From: Betaproteobacteria bacterium | Lineage (GTDB): Bacteria > Pseudomonadota > Gammaproteobacteria > Burkholderiales > SG8-39 | Assembly: GCA_016234705.1 (NCBI GenBank) | Contig: JACRAS010000008.1 | Span: forward strand, 1 to 64,000 | Direction of reading: 5' to 3' | Length of the DNA: 64,000 nucleotides | Shown here: piece after piece, positions 1-7,734 of the stretch | Layout of the letters: each line of letters starts with the position of its first letter | Numbering within the stretch: position 1 is the stretch's first letter | Notes under the pieces: generated by a model | Database searches by the model: none | The model's input: only the letters and a program-made list of their open reading frames with translations | What the model was told of the DNA's origin: nothing | Position numbers and translations under genes: made by a program

Positions 1-167
1 ATCAACGCACCCCATGTATATATGGTGCCGCCAAAAAACGGGATAAAGGTCCGTCCGATAAGCATCTCAAGGGCCATCGTTACGAAGCCCGATAGAAAGG
101 CCGCGGAGTAAACGGCGATGGTCAGGCGCTTGGTGATCGGTAAGGAACGATGTGCGGTAGTTGTCAT
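1..167 (-). CDS. Spermidine-synthase-like polytopic membrane protein, N-terminal part (cut by window edge)
   Basis: The reverse strand from an ATG at 167 reads out of the left edge. The visible ~55 residues are a short polar leader, then a hydrophobic segment, then LEMLIGRTFIPFFGG followed by YTWGAL. That glycine-rich pattern is typical of the first membrane helices of proteins annotated as fused MFS/spermidine synthase, where membrane helices precede a class I SAM-fold synthase domain. The catalytic domain would lie outside the window and cannot be confirmed. The ATG overlaps the stop of the preceding propeller gene as ATGA, so translation is probably coupled and this is the third gene of the operon starting near 2.1 kb. 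Family assignment rests on one short N-terminus. Confidence 0.6.
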   Translation of the reverse strand, partial: MTTTAHRSLPITKRLTIAVYSAAFLSGFVTMALEMLIGRTFIPFFGGTIYTWGAL

Positions 168-1108
168 TGTCGGCGAGCTGAGTTAATTTTGAATTCCTGT
201 ACCACGCCATGCAGATCCGGCGAGGCATTTGACTCTGTCATCATGACAAAAATCGATTTCTGGCTCTTGGCAATCGCCATGTTTGTAACGAAACGATACC
301 GGACGAGAAATTGTTCAAGGAATCGGCCACTTTCCGATAGCACGATTATTCGGCCATTTCCGTAATCGGCGACGCAGATGTCGCCGTCGGTGAAAGCAGC
401 CATTCCATCCGGGCCGCTTTGCTCATATGCATCCGGGATGGCCGGCGCATCGTTAAAGTCAAAAAACACGACCGCAGACCCTAACTTGCCCCGTTCAATG
501 AGAGGGAATGCAAGAATTCGTCTTTTTAGGTGCTCGGAAACCAAAACCCTGCGTTTGCGTTCTTGCACAAGAACCCCATTGGTGTAACGCAAGCCGCCGG
601 CTAGATCAGACGCAATATTCGACCTTTCGTCGATGAAAACGACTCGCCCTTCAGCCGGCGCACTCAAAGAGAACTGTCCGGATGAACTCAAATACAAGTT
701 TCCCGCCAAATCAACGGAGGCGTCGTTAGGCCAAGCTATCCGCCGGGCCGATGTTGTTTGGTCGATTATGCGAATGGTTGAAAAATTTTGATCGAGCCGC
801 GCAACGAAATGCCCAAGGTGACAGAGAACCCAATAACCACCGGCGGGAATCTTCTTTATCGAGGTGGGACCGCAACCTTCGGCGTGCCAGACTGTCTTGA
901 TTTGACCTTCGCCAATCAGGACAACGCGATTTTTTGGCATCTCGGCAACGAGGAGTCCGTTGGCGATGAGTTGCGGTCCCTCCGGATAGAACGCAGTCGG
1001 ATTGACGAGCGCACTCGGAACGAACTGCTTGACGTCTCCCGCGGCGCGCGCGGCCGGAGAAAGCATCAAAGCCAGAAGCGCTCCAAGTATCGGCAGCACC
1101 AGCTTCAT
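164..1108 (-). CDS. Secreted SMP-30/gluconolactonase-like beta-propeller protein
   Basis: From the ATG at 1108 the product is 314 aa with a cleavable signal peptide (hydrophobic core about residues 3-17, ending near AARA at 20-23). The body resembles the SMP-30/gluconolactonase/LRE six-bladed propeller. Its four expected metal and active-site positions can be seen: Glu43 in PEGP, Asn128 in WPNDAS, Asn177 in YTNGV and Asp234 in GPDGM. An upstream in-frame start at 1165 would add 19 residues before the signal peptide and is less likely. The chosen ATG overlaps the upstream gene's stop as ATGA. Both operon partners look exported or membrane-bound, so a periplasmic lactonase or ligand-binding role is plausible. 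The substrate cannot be inferred. Confidence 0.75.
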   Translation of the reverse strand: MKLVLPILGALLALMLSPAARAAGDVKQFVPSALVNPTAFYPEGPQLIANGLLVAEMPKNRVVLIGEGQIKTVWHAEGCGPTSIKKIPAGGYWVLCHLGHFVARLDQNFSTIRIIDQTTSARRIAWPNDASVDLAGNLYLSSSGQFSLSAPAEGRVVFIDERSNIASDLAGGLRYTNGVLVQERKRRVLVSEHLKRRILAFPLIERGKLGSAVVFFDFNDAPAIPDAYEQSGPDGMAAFTDGDICVADYGNGRIIVLSESGRFLEQFLVRYRFVTNMAIAKSQKSIFVMMTESNASPDLHGVVQEFKINSARRQ

Positions 1109-2124
1109 CGAAACTTGCTCCCGAACAGTGGTTGGATCGCAAACATGCCGAATTGGGGAACCCAATGGCCTACGGTTCGATAGTCTCCATCCCAGTTTTC
1201 TCGATTACCCAAAGTGGTCTGGACGTGGTCAACGTAAGCGTTGATGTATGCGAGATTGACCGTTACAGAGAACAGTTCCCACAGACCCCACGCGCGACTG
1301 AAATTCAGACCGTATTCGTGTGCTGCATGCGGGTCGCGGACGGGAGTGGGGATCCGAGGCGGTGGCAAAAATCCTGATAGCCAACGCGTGAATTCGTCTC
1401 TAGGAAGTAGCTTGGATGCAAGCCACGCCCAATTCGTGCAAATTGCCATGAACCCAGGCCGCTCTGCCTCGGGTTCGCATTTGGCATCCTTGGTAAGGAA
1501 GCGATTGCGAACTTGCTTCTTGAGCAATTCTGAACGGTCTTTGAAGCCGCGAAAATCGTAGTAGTCCAACATATTAATAAGAACCCATGCCGAGTTGTTG
1601 TATTCCTCGCTCGCAGGAACCGGGGGATTGTGCCGATAATAATTATCGAGGGTCCCCGCTACGAGATCCGCGAGCGGCAAAAGCATACCATCGTGATAGT
1701 AGCGTTCGTATTCGAGCGCCATCCGCAGGAACCAAGCTCTTCCGTAAGGCATCTCGAAGCTGGCATCATTAGCTAGAAGCCGGCGCTCTTGTTCCAGCTT
1801 CTTTGGTGTGAGTACCGCTTTCACAAGCGGCTCATATCTCTTGTCCTTCGTCATGGCAGTATACGCGACGAGGCTCCATGTGGCATGTACTGCGGAGTGC
1901 CAATCAATGCATCCATGAAAAGCGGAATGACTTGCATCCATTCGCTGAACACACCGAGCAGCCGGCTCGGCAAGTTGCAGAGCTATCGTCTGTTTATTCT
2001 GGAGGAGCGGAACAAGTTTAGGTGGGACTTCCGCTGCAAACAAGCCGTCAGTACCAAACAGGCAAGCCACGACAATAAGAAAGACTAGCGCAGTTCGGTA
2101 TCCATAAATCGCAAATCCAACCAT
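1105..2124 (-). CDS. Secreted DUF2891-family protein
   Basis: The product is 339 aa from the ATG at 2124, with a signal peptide (hydrophobic residues 11-22, small residues to about 31). An in-frame ATG at 2214 would add 30 polar residues before the signal and is less likely. The diagnostic motif FHGCIDWHSAVH is at 69-80, followed by helical repeats rich in Tyr, Trp and Arg (AWFLRMALEYERYY, YNNSAWVLINMLDYY, NFSRAWGLWEL). This fits DUF2891, an uncharacterised family with an alpha/alpha-barrel look, often exported. It appears to be the first gene of an operon with the propeller gene (ATGA overlap at 1105-1108) and the spermidine-synthase-like membrane protein. No function is established for the family. 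Confidence 0.75.
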   Translation of the reverse strand: MVGFAIYGYRTALVFLIVVACLFGTDGLFAAEVPPKLVPLLQNKQTIALQLAEPAARCVQRMDASHSAFHGCIDWHSAVHATWSLVAYTAMTKDKRYEPLVKAVLTPKKLEQERRLLANDASFEMPYGRAWFLRMALEYERYYHDGMLLPLADLVAGTLDNYYRHNPPVPASEEYNNSAWVLINMLDYYDFRGFKDRSELLKKQVRNRFLTKDAKCEPEAERPGFMAICTNWAWLASKLLPRDEFTRWLSGFLPPPRIPTPVRDPHAAHEYGLNFSRAWGLWELFSVTVNLAYINAYVDHVQTTLGNRENWDGDYRTVGHWVPQFGMFAIQPLFGSKFR

Positions 2125-2438
2125 GTTGGCTCGCGAACTCGAGCTCAACGGTTTCAAGTGTTCCGCGAAATCCCCATTGGCCCCGGCTGGTGGCGGTGTC
2201 AAGTATTCCCTCATATTCTACCGAATGCTGTTGTGCGCGAATTCCTATGCATTTTCCCAGACTTCGCCGGAAAAATAAGGGCGCCTCCGGCGCACAGCCG
2301 CCCCGAAATCTTCTTGCTATTCATTCTGTTCCAGAACACCGGCAACAAGTTGCCGTTCGCACTTTGATCGGCGCCTAAACGCCCACGTCACGATTTCGGC
2401 ACGGCATTGCCACGCCGGTTGAAGCCCTCGAGCAATAT

Positions 2439-3704
2439 TCAACGCATCTCGGAACGCGAAAACGGCTTGAAGTGCTTGCTTAGAGCAATTCCCTGGCCTT
2501 GGTAAGATGACTTCGCGTTGCTGCCATAGAGCCGATGCGGTTTCTCGGTCAGTTGCTCGTAGGCCAGTCGGCCAACCACTTGGCCGTGTTCTATCACGAA
2601 CGGGACCTCAAAGGAGCGGACTTCGAGGACGGCCCGCGCCCCTTCGCCTCCCGCATCCGGATGCCCGAATCCAGGGTCGAAAAACCCGGCATAGTGGACT
2701 CGGAACTCTCCGACCAGGGTATCGTACGCGATCATTTCAGCCGCGTGCGTTGGCGGAACCTTCACCGCTTCCCGGGAGGCCAGGATATAAAAATCGGCGG
2801 GGTCCAACACCAGCCCGCCGACGCGAGGCGCGTAAACCGGCTCCCAAAAGTCGAGTACATCGTAGTATCGAATCTTTTCGATATCGATCAACCCGGCATG
2901 ATTTCTCGCCTTATAGCCGATGAGGCCTCCCGAGTCGGCTCCCCTCACGTCCACCGAAACCGGGACGCCGTTGCGAATCTCGCCCTCGCTGATCGACCCC
3001 ACGACCTGGAACTCTTGTTGCAGGCGCTTCATCGATTCGTCGGTGCTGGGCGGATTGCCGCGGCGTATTCGGATCTGGTTCAACCTCGAACCCTTGTACA
3101 CCAATACGCTAAAAGTTCGCGGGGATACCTCGGCATACAGGGGCCCGTTATATTGCTCGCGGACCCGATCAAATTCCGTGCCGTAATCGGTGATGATTCG
3201 AGTAAAGATGTCGAGGCGGCCGATTGAACTCTTCGGATTACCCATCGCCGATGTACGTCTTTTCAGCGCCAAACCCTCGAGCAACGGTATGATGTAAACA
3301 CAACCGCGCTCCAGCACGGCTCCGTTACGGATGTCCATCGTGTGCATGGTGAGGCCGTCGAGTTTTTGTTGCACCGTGGCGTCCTTGCCGGGCAGAAAAC
3401 TTGCGCGAACTCTATGCGCGACGGACCCCAGCCGAAGGTCTAGACTAGCCGGCTGAAATTGATCATCTTGGATGGTTTCTAAAGCAACGATTTCCCTGGT
3501 TACTTTGACTTGGCGTTCGAGCTCCTGCGACGGCAATATCCCCGTCGTACGAGGTCCGTCCGTATCGTCGTCCGATTCGCTACGGGGACCTTGCCGGGGC
3601 CGCAGCTCATTCGTTCGCGCCGCCTGGCCCAATAAATCGTCCGGCGCGCTCCCCAATGTCCCGCTCGTAGTATTTCGCATGGCACTCCAAACTACAAAAG
3701 CCAC
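2439..3704 (-). CDS. 2'-deoxycytidine 5'-triphosphate deaminase (DCD family, long form)
   Basis: This deaminates dCTP to dUTP for thymidylate synthesis. The 421-aa ORF carries two dUTPase-like halves. The first begins at GILPSQ (residue 55) and contains QPASLDLRLGSVAHRVRASF and the active-site region SSIGRLDIFTRIITDYG. The second contains HYAGFFDPGFG and FVIEHGQVVGRLAYEQL, close to the classical TAGFIDPGF loop. The family is usually near 370 aa, so the ~50 residues before GILPSQ, low-complexity and acidic, are either a lineage extension or reflect an over-long start. The start at 3704 lies inside the reading frame of a possible upstream zinc-ribbon gene; an ATG at 3680 is an alternative. It is oriented like its neighbours but no operon is obvious. 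Confidence 0.85.
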   Translation of the reverse strand: MAFVVWSAMRNTTSGTLGSAPDDLLGQAARTNELRPRQGPRSESDDDTDGPRTTGILPSQELERQVKVTREIVALETIQDDQFQPASLDLRLGSVAHRVRASFLPGKDATVQQKLDGLTMHTMDIRNGAVLERGCVYIIPLLEGLALKRRTSAMGNPKSSIGRLDIFTRIITDYGTEFDRVREQYNGPLYAEVSPRTFSVLVYKGSRLNQIRIRRGNPPSTDESMKRLQQEFQVVGSISEGEIRNGVPVSVDVRGADSGGLIGYKARNHAGLIDIEKIRYYDVLDFWEPVYAPRVGGLVLDPADFYILASREAVKVPPTHAAEMIAYDTLVGEFRVHYAGFFDPGFGHPDAGGEGARAVLEVRSFEVPFVIEHGQVVGRLAYEQLTEKPHRLYGSNAKSSYQGQGIALSKHFKPFSRSEMR

Positions 3705-3795
3705 CCTTTATCTGTTGGCCCGTCCCGATTCGCTCCGTCCCGGAAAATGCTTTTCCGCAGTATGGACAAAATTCTCTTCTCCAGCAATCGAGCAA
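3607..3795 (-). CDS. Small zinc-ribbon protein (putative), overlapping the dCTP deaminase start
   Basis: A 62-aa ORF contains FCPYCGKAF and, about 20 residues later, GGFCSLECHAKYYERD. These two Cys pairs (CPYC and CSLEC plus a His) resemble a treble-clef or MYM/TRASH-type zinc knuckle. The residue pattern looks genuinely coding rather than like a shadow frame. Its last 98 bases overlap the deaminase ORF, which either means real overlap or that the deaminase starts further downstream. No family is named with certainty and no partner is evident apart from the deaminase. Confidence 0.5.
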   Translation of the reverse strand: MLDCWRREFCPYCGKAFSGTERIGTGQQIKGGFCSLECHAKYYERDIGERAGRFIGPGGANE

Positions 3796-3903
3796 ATAGG
3801 ATTCTTCTATTACAGACAGGCGCTGTACTCCCTCTATACGGATCCCGCAGGGCGCTGTCCCGCCCGCGGTTGCGGGTTTACCGTTACCTAGCGCTCCGAT
3901 ATT

Positions 3904-3979
3904 TGGTAGGGCGTGCAGGGGTCGAACCTGCGACCAACTGATTAAGAGTCAGCTGCTCTACCAACTGAGCTAACGCCCC
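3904..3979 (-). tRNA. tRNA-Lys (CTT anticodon)
   Basis: The minus strand folds into a 76-nt tRNA with the CCA tail encoded. The acceptor 5' strand is GGGGCGT, the D-arm starts TAGCTCAG, the anticodon loop is ACTCTTAA (CTT at 34-36), and the T-loop is GGTTCGACC. The 3' strand ACGCCCT gives a G1-U72 wobble rather than the usual G1-C72 of tRNA-Lys. Confidence 0.95.
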
Positions 3980-4022
3980 GGAAAACGAATGGGCCTGGAC
4001 AGCGCCAACCCGCTTGAAGTCT

Positions 4023-4098
4023 TGGTAGGCCGTGCCAGATTCGAACTGGCGACCAACGGATTAAAAGTCCGCTGCTCTACCGGCTGAGCTAACGACCC
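4023..4098 (-). tRNA. tRNA-Lys (TTT anticodon)
   Basis: This is a 76-nt tRNA on the minus strand with encoded CCA. The acceptor is GGGTCGT paired with ACGGCCT, giving wobbles at 1-72 (G-U) and 4-69 (U-G). The anticodon stem-loop is CGGACTTTTAATCCG with TTT at 34-36, and the T-loop GGTCGCCAGTTCGAATC is standard. It lies 43 nt upstream of tRNA-Lys(CTT) on the same strand, so the two are probably co-transcribed, with TTT first. Confidence 0.95.
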
Positions 4099-4213
4099 GA
4101 AAAGAGGCGCGATTTTAATTTGCCGGGGGTGCTTGTGTCAATGAAATCCGGGCTTGCTGCGCCTGAATTCATCCTGATTTCGGCGATTAATCGCTGACAC
4201 CGGCGAAAAAACC

Positions 4214-5332
4214 TCATGCTTCCCGCAGCATGCGCGCGTATTGCCATTTCAGGGCCAGCGCGGAGCCGGCGACGATGGAGAGGAAGGTGAGCATGGAGCC
4301 CAGCGCCAGCGTGGAAAAACCGCTGATACCCTGTCCCACCGTGCAGCCCATGGCGGTCACGCCGCCAAAGCCCATGAGCATGCCGCCTATCATGTGATTG
4401 GCGGTGTCCTCAGCATTGCGGAAGCTTTCCCAGTGGAAATTCCCGCTCGCCAGCGCGTAGGCGGCCGAGCCGGCGACGACACCGACGGCCGAGGCTATAC
4501 CGAAGGTCACCAATTTGCTCTTGTCGGTCCAAAACATGAGCAACTCCAGCGTGTACGCCTGCGGCGCGACGAAGGAAAGCGACTCCATGCGTCCGCTGTT
4601 GGTGGCGACGAAGGCCTCCTGCAGGGTGTTCGGGTCTTCGGCCAGATAACCCAACTCGCCGCTCACGTACCAGCCGCCGACCACCACGAGACCGACCGCG
4701 ACGCCGCCGAGGATGCCGTCGAAATTACCGCGGAATTCGCGCTCCTTGAACACGAACAGCAGCAGCAAACCCGCCACTATCGCGCTCGCGAGCATGAGCA
4801 TCATTTTCTTGTCCGTGCCGAAGGCCTTGGCCAGCAGCGAAGGCAGGTCCTGTCCGGTCGATAGCACGATCGACACCGGGTCCAGCACCGCCACGCGGAA
4901 AGCACCGAACAGTCCTTTCAGCGTGACATAGGCGGCGATGCCAAGGAACACGAACACCACCAGCGATTTCAAATTGCCGCCGCCGATGCGGATCAGGGTC
5001 TTGCTGCCGCAGCCCGAGCCCAGAGTCATGCCGACGCCGAAGGCAAAGCCGCCGACAAGATAGGACAACCAGATGAAATTTGAACCGGTATAGATCGACT
5101 TGGACAGGTCGATGACGCCGGCGAGCTGCAGCGCGTTCGAGCCCAGGATGGCGACGGCGATGGCAAGCAGCCACATGCGCATGCGGCCCCAATCGCCCAT
5201 GTTGACCACGTCGGACACCGCGCCCATGGTACAGAAGTTCGTCTTGTTCCCCACCGCGCCGAATATGAACGCGAGGGCGAAGCCGCCCCACGCAACGGTG
5301 GTCGCGACTGCCGCCGGATTCACTTCGTTCAT
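4214..5332 (-). CDS. YeeE/YedE-family membrane transporter (thiosulfate/sulfur import type)
   Basis: This is a 372-aa polytopic protein with about nine or ten hydrophobic segments. It carries the family's three Cys-Gly signatures: NFCTMGAV near residue 32, GVGMTLGSGCGSKTL near 100-115, and MGCTVGQGISGFSTLALG near the C-terminus. In the characterised member TsuA the buried cysteines in such motifs relay thiosulfate across the inner membrane. The internal Gly-Cys-Gly duplication supports the same fold here. It stands alone between the tRNA-Lys genes and queC, so no sulfur-oxidation partner is visible. Substrate assignment (thiosulfate versus another sulfur species) is inference from the family. 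Confidence 0.85.
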   Translation of the reverse strand: MNEVNPAAVATTVAWGGFALAFIFGAVGNKTNFCTMGAVSDVVNMGDWGRMRMWLLAIAVAILGSNALQLAGVIDLSKSIYTGSNFIWLSYLVGGFAFGVGMTLGSGCGSKTLIRIGGGNLKSLVVFVFLGIAAYVTLKGLFGAFRVAVLDPVSIVLSTGQDLPSLLAKAFGTDKKMMLMLASAIVAGLLLLFVFKEREFRGNFDGILGGVAVGLVVVGGWYVSGELGYLAEDPNTLQEAFVATNSGRMESLSFVAPQAYTLELLMFWTDKSKLVTFGIASAVGVVAGSAAYALASGNFHWESFRNAEDTANHMIGGMLMGFGGVTAMGCTVGQGISGFSTLALGSMLTFLSIVAGSALALKWQYARMLREA

Positions 5333-5400
5333 GGCCCCTCCGTCATCGAGAATCCGGCGATTCTAGTCTGGGCTCCGGTGCGCGCAAGCAAAATCTTTTA

Positions 5401-5418
5401 GCGGCGGAATAACGCCGC
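5401..5418 (-). terminator. Possible hairpin terminator between the transporter and queC
   Basis: GCGGCG, a 6-nt loop and CGCCGC form a compact GC stem 36 nt after the queC stop when read on the minus strand. It is followed by TAAAAGATTTT, a poor U-tract, so termination is uncertain. Confidence 0.4.
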
Positions 5419-5453
5419 CCTATGAACCCGCGCCGAGCAGGTGCGCGCAGGCG

Positions 5454-6161
5454 TCAGGCGCGACGCGGAACATAGCGGGTCGGGTCGGGCACGCCGGCGG
5501 CTTCGAAACCCGCGCGGCGCAATCTGCACGCGTCGCACACGCCGCAGGCGCGTGCTTTTGCATCGGCCTGGTAGCAGGAGACAGTAAGGCTGTAGTCGAC
5601 GCCCAGGTTCAAGCCCTCGCCGATGATCACCGCCTTGCTCATGGCGATGATCGGCGTGTGCAAGATCAGCCGATGGCCTTCCACCGCGGCCTTGGTGGCG
5701 AGATTGGCCATGCGCTCGAAAGCGCGCATGTACTCGGGCCGGCAGTCGGGATAGCCGGAGTAATCGACCGCGTTGGCGCCGAAGAACAGGTCTTGCGCCT
5801 CCAGCACCTCGGCCCAGGCGAGCGCGAGCGCGAGCATGATGGTATTGCGCGCCGGCACATAGGTGACGGGGATACCGTCTTTCTGCACGCCCTGGGTCGG
5901 CACCGCGATGCTGTCGTCGGTGAGCGCCGAGCCGCCGAACGCGGCAAGATCGATCCTGACGGTCTTCTGCTCCACCGCGCCCAGCGCGCGCGCCACGCGC
6001 ACCGCTGCCTCTAGCTCGACCCGGTGGCGCTGGCCGTAGTCGACCGACAGCGCATGACAGGCGTAGCCCTGCTGCCTCGCCATGGCGAGCACGGTGGCGG
6101 AATCGAGGCCGCCGGAGAGCAGGACTACGGCTTTGCGCGTGAGAGATACTTTGGCGTTCAA
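5454..6161 (-). CDS. queC: 7-cyano-7-deazaguanine synthase QueC
   Basis: QueC converts 7-carboxy-7-deazaguanine to preQ0, using ATP and ammonia, on the route to queuosine. The PP-loop motif [16 protein letters not shown] is at the N-terminus, VDYGQRH follows, and the C-terminus has the zinc-binding cysteines in SCYQ...[11 protein letters not shown]. The open frame runs back to an ATG at 6251, but that region is taken up by the hairpin repeat. The family start is just before KAVVLLSGG. The only nearby initiator is a TTG at 6161 (product about 235 aa), so I chose it. Its 5' flank includes GGGTTTACCAAGATC, which recurs in the repeat, so the element may have remodelled this gene's 5' end. Confidence 0.9.
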   Translation of the reverse strand: MNAKVSLTRKAVVLLSGGLDSATVLAMARQQGYACHALSVDYGQRHRVELEAAVRVARALGAVEQKTVRIDLAAFGGSALTDDSIAVPTQGVQKDGIPVTYVPARNTIMLALALAWAEVLEAQDLFFGANAVDYSGYPDCRPEYMRAFERMANLATKAAVEGHRLILHTPIIAMSKAVIIGEGLNLGVDYSLTVSCYQADAKARACGVCDACRLRRAGFEAAGVPDPTRYVPRRA

Positions 6162-6194
6162 ATCCGCCGCTCGCCTAGGGTTTACCAAGATCTT

Positions 6195-6373
6195 GCGCGC
6201 TGCGCGCGCCAACCGTGATTGCTGTACGGATAAGAAGCATCCGTACAGCAATCACGGTTATGGGTAAGAGTAAGGAAGGCATTGGGTTTGATACAAGATC
6301 GTCGATTGCATGCGGATGGCTCCATCATCCGCATGCAATCGACGATCCGCACGGACGGATTCATCGTCCGTGC
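6195..6373 (+). repeat. Modular long-hairpin repeat, copy 1 (modules A then B)
   Basis: Three stem-loops lie in tandem. Hairpin 1 spans 6211-6259: perfect 21-bp arms starting AACCGTG and ending CACGGTT, 7-nt loop. Hairpin 2 spans 6297-6347: perfect 22-bp arms starting GATCGTCGAT, 7-nt loop GCTCCAT. Hairpin 3 spans 6349-6373: 9-bp arms, 7-nt loop. Hairpin 1 is preceded by GCGCGCTGCGCGCGCC, and hairpin 2 by GGGTTTGATACAAGATC. Both flanks and the stem ends recur in copy 2 near 49 kb while stem interiors differ but still pair. The element fills the gap between cpoB's stop and queC's start. Confidence 0.85.
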
Positions 6374-6412
6374 AAGGTCTTGCCAACTCACTTTGCAACC
6401 GTTTCTTATTCG

Positions 6413-7168
6413 CTAACGCTTGCCGGAGAGACGCTGCTTGGCCTGCTCTGCCGCCTGAGTGCCGGGATATTTCTTCAGCAGCGCCTGCAGCGTTTCGCGC
6501 GCCGCCTTGGCCTCGCCCATCTCGGCCTGGCAGCTGGCGACGTTGAGCAGTGCATCCGGCGCCTTGGCGCTATCGGGCCAGGATGCGAGCACTTTCTGCT
6601 GCGCGGCGATCGCCGTCTTGTAATCGCGCAACGCGTAGTAAGCATTGCCGATCCAGTATTGCGCGCTCGAAACCTGCTGGCTGTTGGGATAGGTGGCGAG
6701 GAAATTCTGGAATGCGGCGACGGAAGACTGGTAGTTGCCGAGCTTGAACTGGTTGAGCGCCGCCTCATAGGCCTTGCCTTCGGCAAGCGGGTCGGGCGCG
6801 CTGGCGGCCTGCTTCTCCTGCGCCTGAACGCTCGCCTCGAGCTTCCGAAGGCGTGCGTCGAGATCGACGTACAGGTCCTTCTGCCGCCGATCCAGGGTTT
6901 CGATCTGGTTCGACTGCACCTCGATCTGGCCGCGCATGCGCGCCAGATCCTGCTTCAATTCGTCGATCAGCTTGGCGAGTTCGATCGAACGGTCCTGCAC
7001 CAGAGCCTCGATCCTGGCCAGCCGCTCTTCCGCCGCTTTCTGGTTCGCCCCGACCTGGACCCTGAGCGCGGCAATGTCCTTCCTCGCCTCTTCATCGTCG
7101 AACAGGCCGGCGCGGGCAGCGCCGGTAACGAGGCAAAGGCCGAGCAGCAGGGCGGCGCGCAACTTCAT
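6413..7168 (-). CDS. cpoB: Cell division coordinator CpoB (YbgF), Tol-Pal accessory protein
   Basis: This periplasmic protein couples Tol-Pal-driven outer-membrane constriction to septal peptidoglycan synthesis. The 251-aa product has a signal peptide (MKLRAALLLGLCLVTG, cleavage near ARA). A coiled coil rich in Glu, Arg and Gln spans about 25-105, matching the trimerisation region. A C-terminal TPR block from about 125 contains FKLGNYQSSVAAFQNFLATY and the repeats ending in AKQRL. It is the last gene of the tol-pal operon and starts 3 nt after the pal stop, so co-translation is likely. Domain order and position match the family. Confidence 0.92.
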   Translation of the reverse strand: MKLRAALLLGLCLVTGAARAGLFDDEEARKDIAALRVQVGANQKAAEERLARIEALVQDRSIELAKLIDELKQDLARMRGQIEVQSNQIETLDRRQKDLYVDLDARLRKLEASVQAQEKQAASAPDPLAEGKAYEAALNQFKLGNYQSSVAAFQNFLATYPNSQQVSSAQYWIGNAYYALRDYKTAIAAQQKVLASWPDSAKAPDALLNVASCQAEMGEAKAARETLQALLKKYPGTQAAEQAKQRLSGKR

Positions 7169-7171
7169 CTA

Positions 7172-7711
7172 TCAGTACTCGCCGCCGTAGAGCATGTCGC
7201 TGCGCCGGTTCTGGCTATAGCAAACCTCGGTGGTTTCCATGCAGCGCGGCTTTTCCTCGCCCAGACTCACCGATTCGACCTGGCTTTCCTGCGCGCCCAT
7301 CAGCAGCAGCATTTTCTTCACGCCGTCGGCGCGCTTCTGCCCCAGCGCGATGTTGTACTCGCGGCTGCCGCGCTCGTCGCAGTTGCCCTGGATCAGCATC
7401 TTGGCATTGCGGTTCTGCGCGAGATAGCGGGCATGCGCCTGCAGCAGCGGCTGGTACTCGTCCTTGACGTCGTACTTGTCGTAATCGTAGTAAAGGCTGT
7501 GCTTGGACAGGATGTTGTTCGGGTCCTTGAGCGCATTGGGAAGCTGGTCCGTTTTGGGCCCAACCGGCGTGACCGTGGTGACACCCGGCTGGGTCGGAAC
7601 GGCCGTCGTCGGCGTGCGGTCCTCGACCGCGGCCTTGGGTTCTTCCTTCGGCGTGCTGGCGCAGCCCGCCAGCAAGGCTACCGTCGCGGCAACAGCAAGC
7701 AACTTCTTCAT
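7172..7711 (-). CDS. pal: Peptidoglycan-associated lipoprotein Pal
   Basis: Pal anchors the outer membrane to peptidoglycan. The lipoprotein signal ends in LLAGCAS, with Cys lipidation. The OmpA-like domain holds YYDYDKYDVKDEYQ and IQGNCDERGSREYNIALGQKRA, the peptidoglycan-binding loop (NCDERGS...R). I chose the ATG at 7711 rather than 7717 because GGAG lies 6 nt before it but directly abuts the earlier one. The 179-aa length is normal. It follows tolB by about 20 nt in the tol operon. Confidence 0.95.
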   Translation of the reverse strand: MKKLLAVAATVALLAGCASTPKEEPKAAVEDRTPTTAVPTQPGVTTVTPVGPKTDQLPNALKDPNNILSKHSLYYDYDKYDVKDEYQPLLQAHARYLAQNRNAKMLIQGNCDERGSREYNIALGQKRADGVKKMLLLMGAQESQVESVSLGEEKPRCMETTEVCYSQNRRSDMLYGGEY

Positions 7712-7734
7712 TCTCATCTCCTTCTTCTGGTTAT

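Noticed and set aside
6162-6412. preQ1 riboswitch upstream of queC
   Set aside because: The stems are long perfect hairpins shared with the 49 kb locus and do not show the compact preQ1 aptamer pattern.
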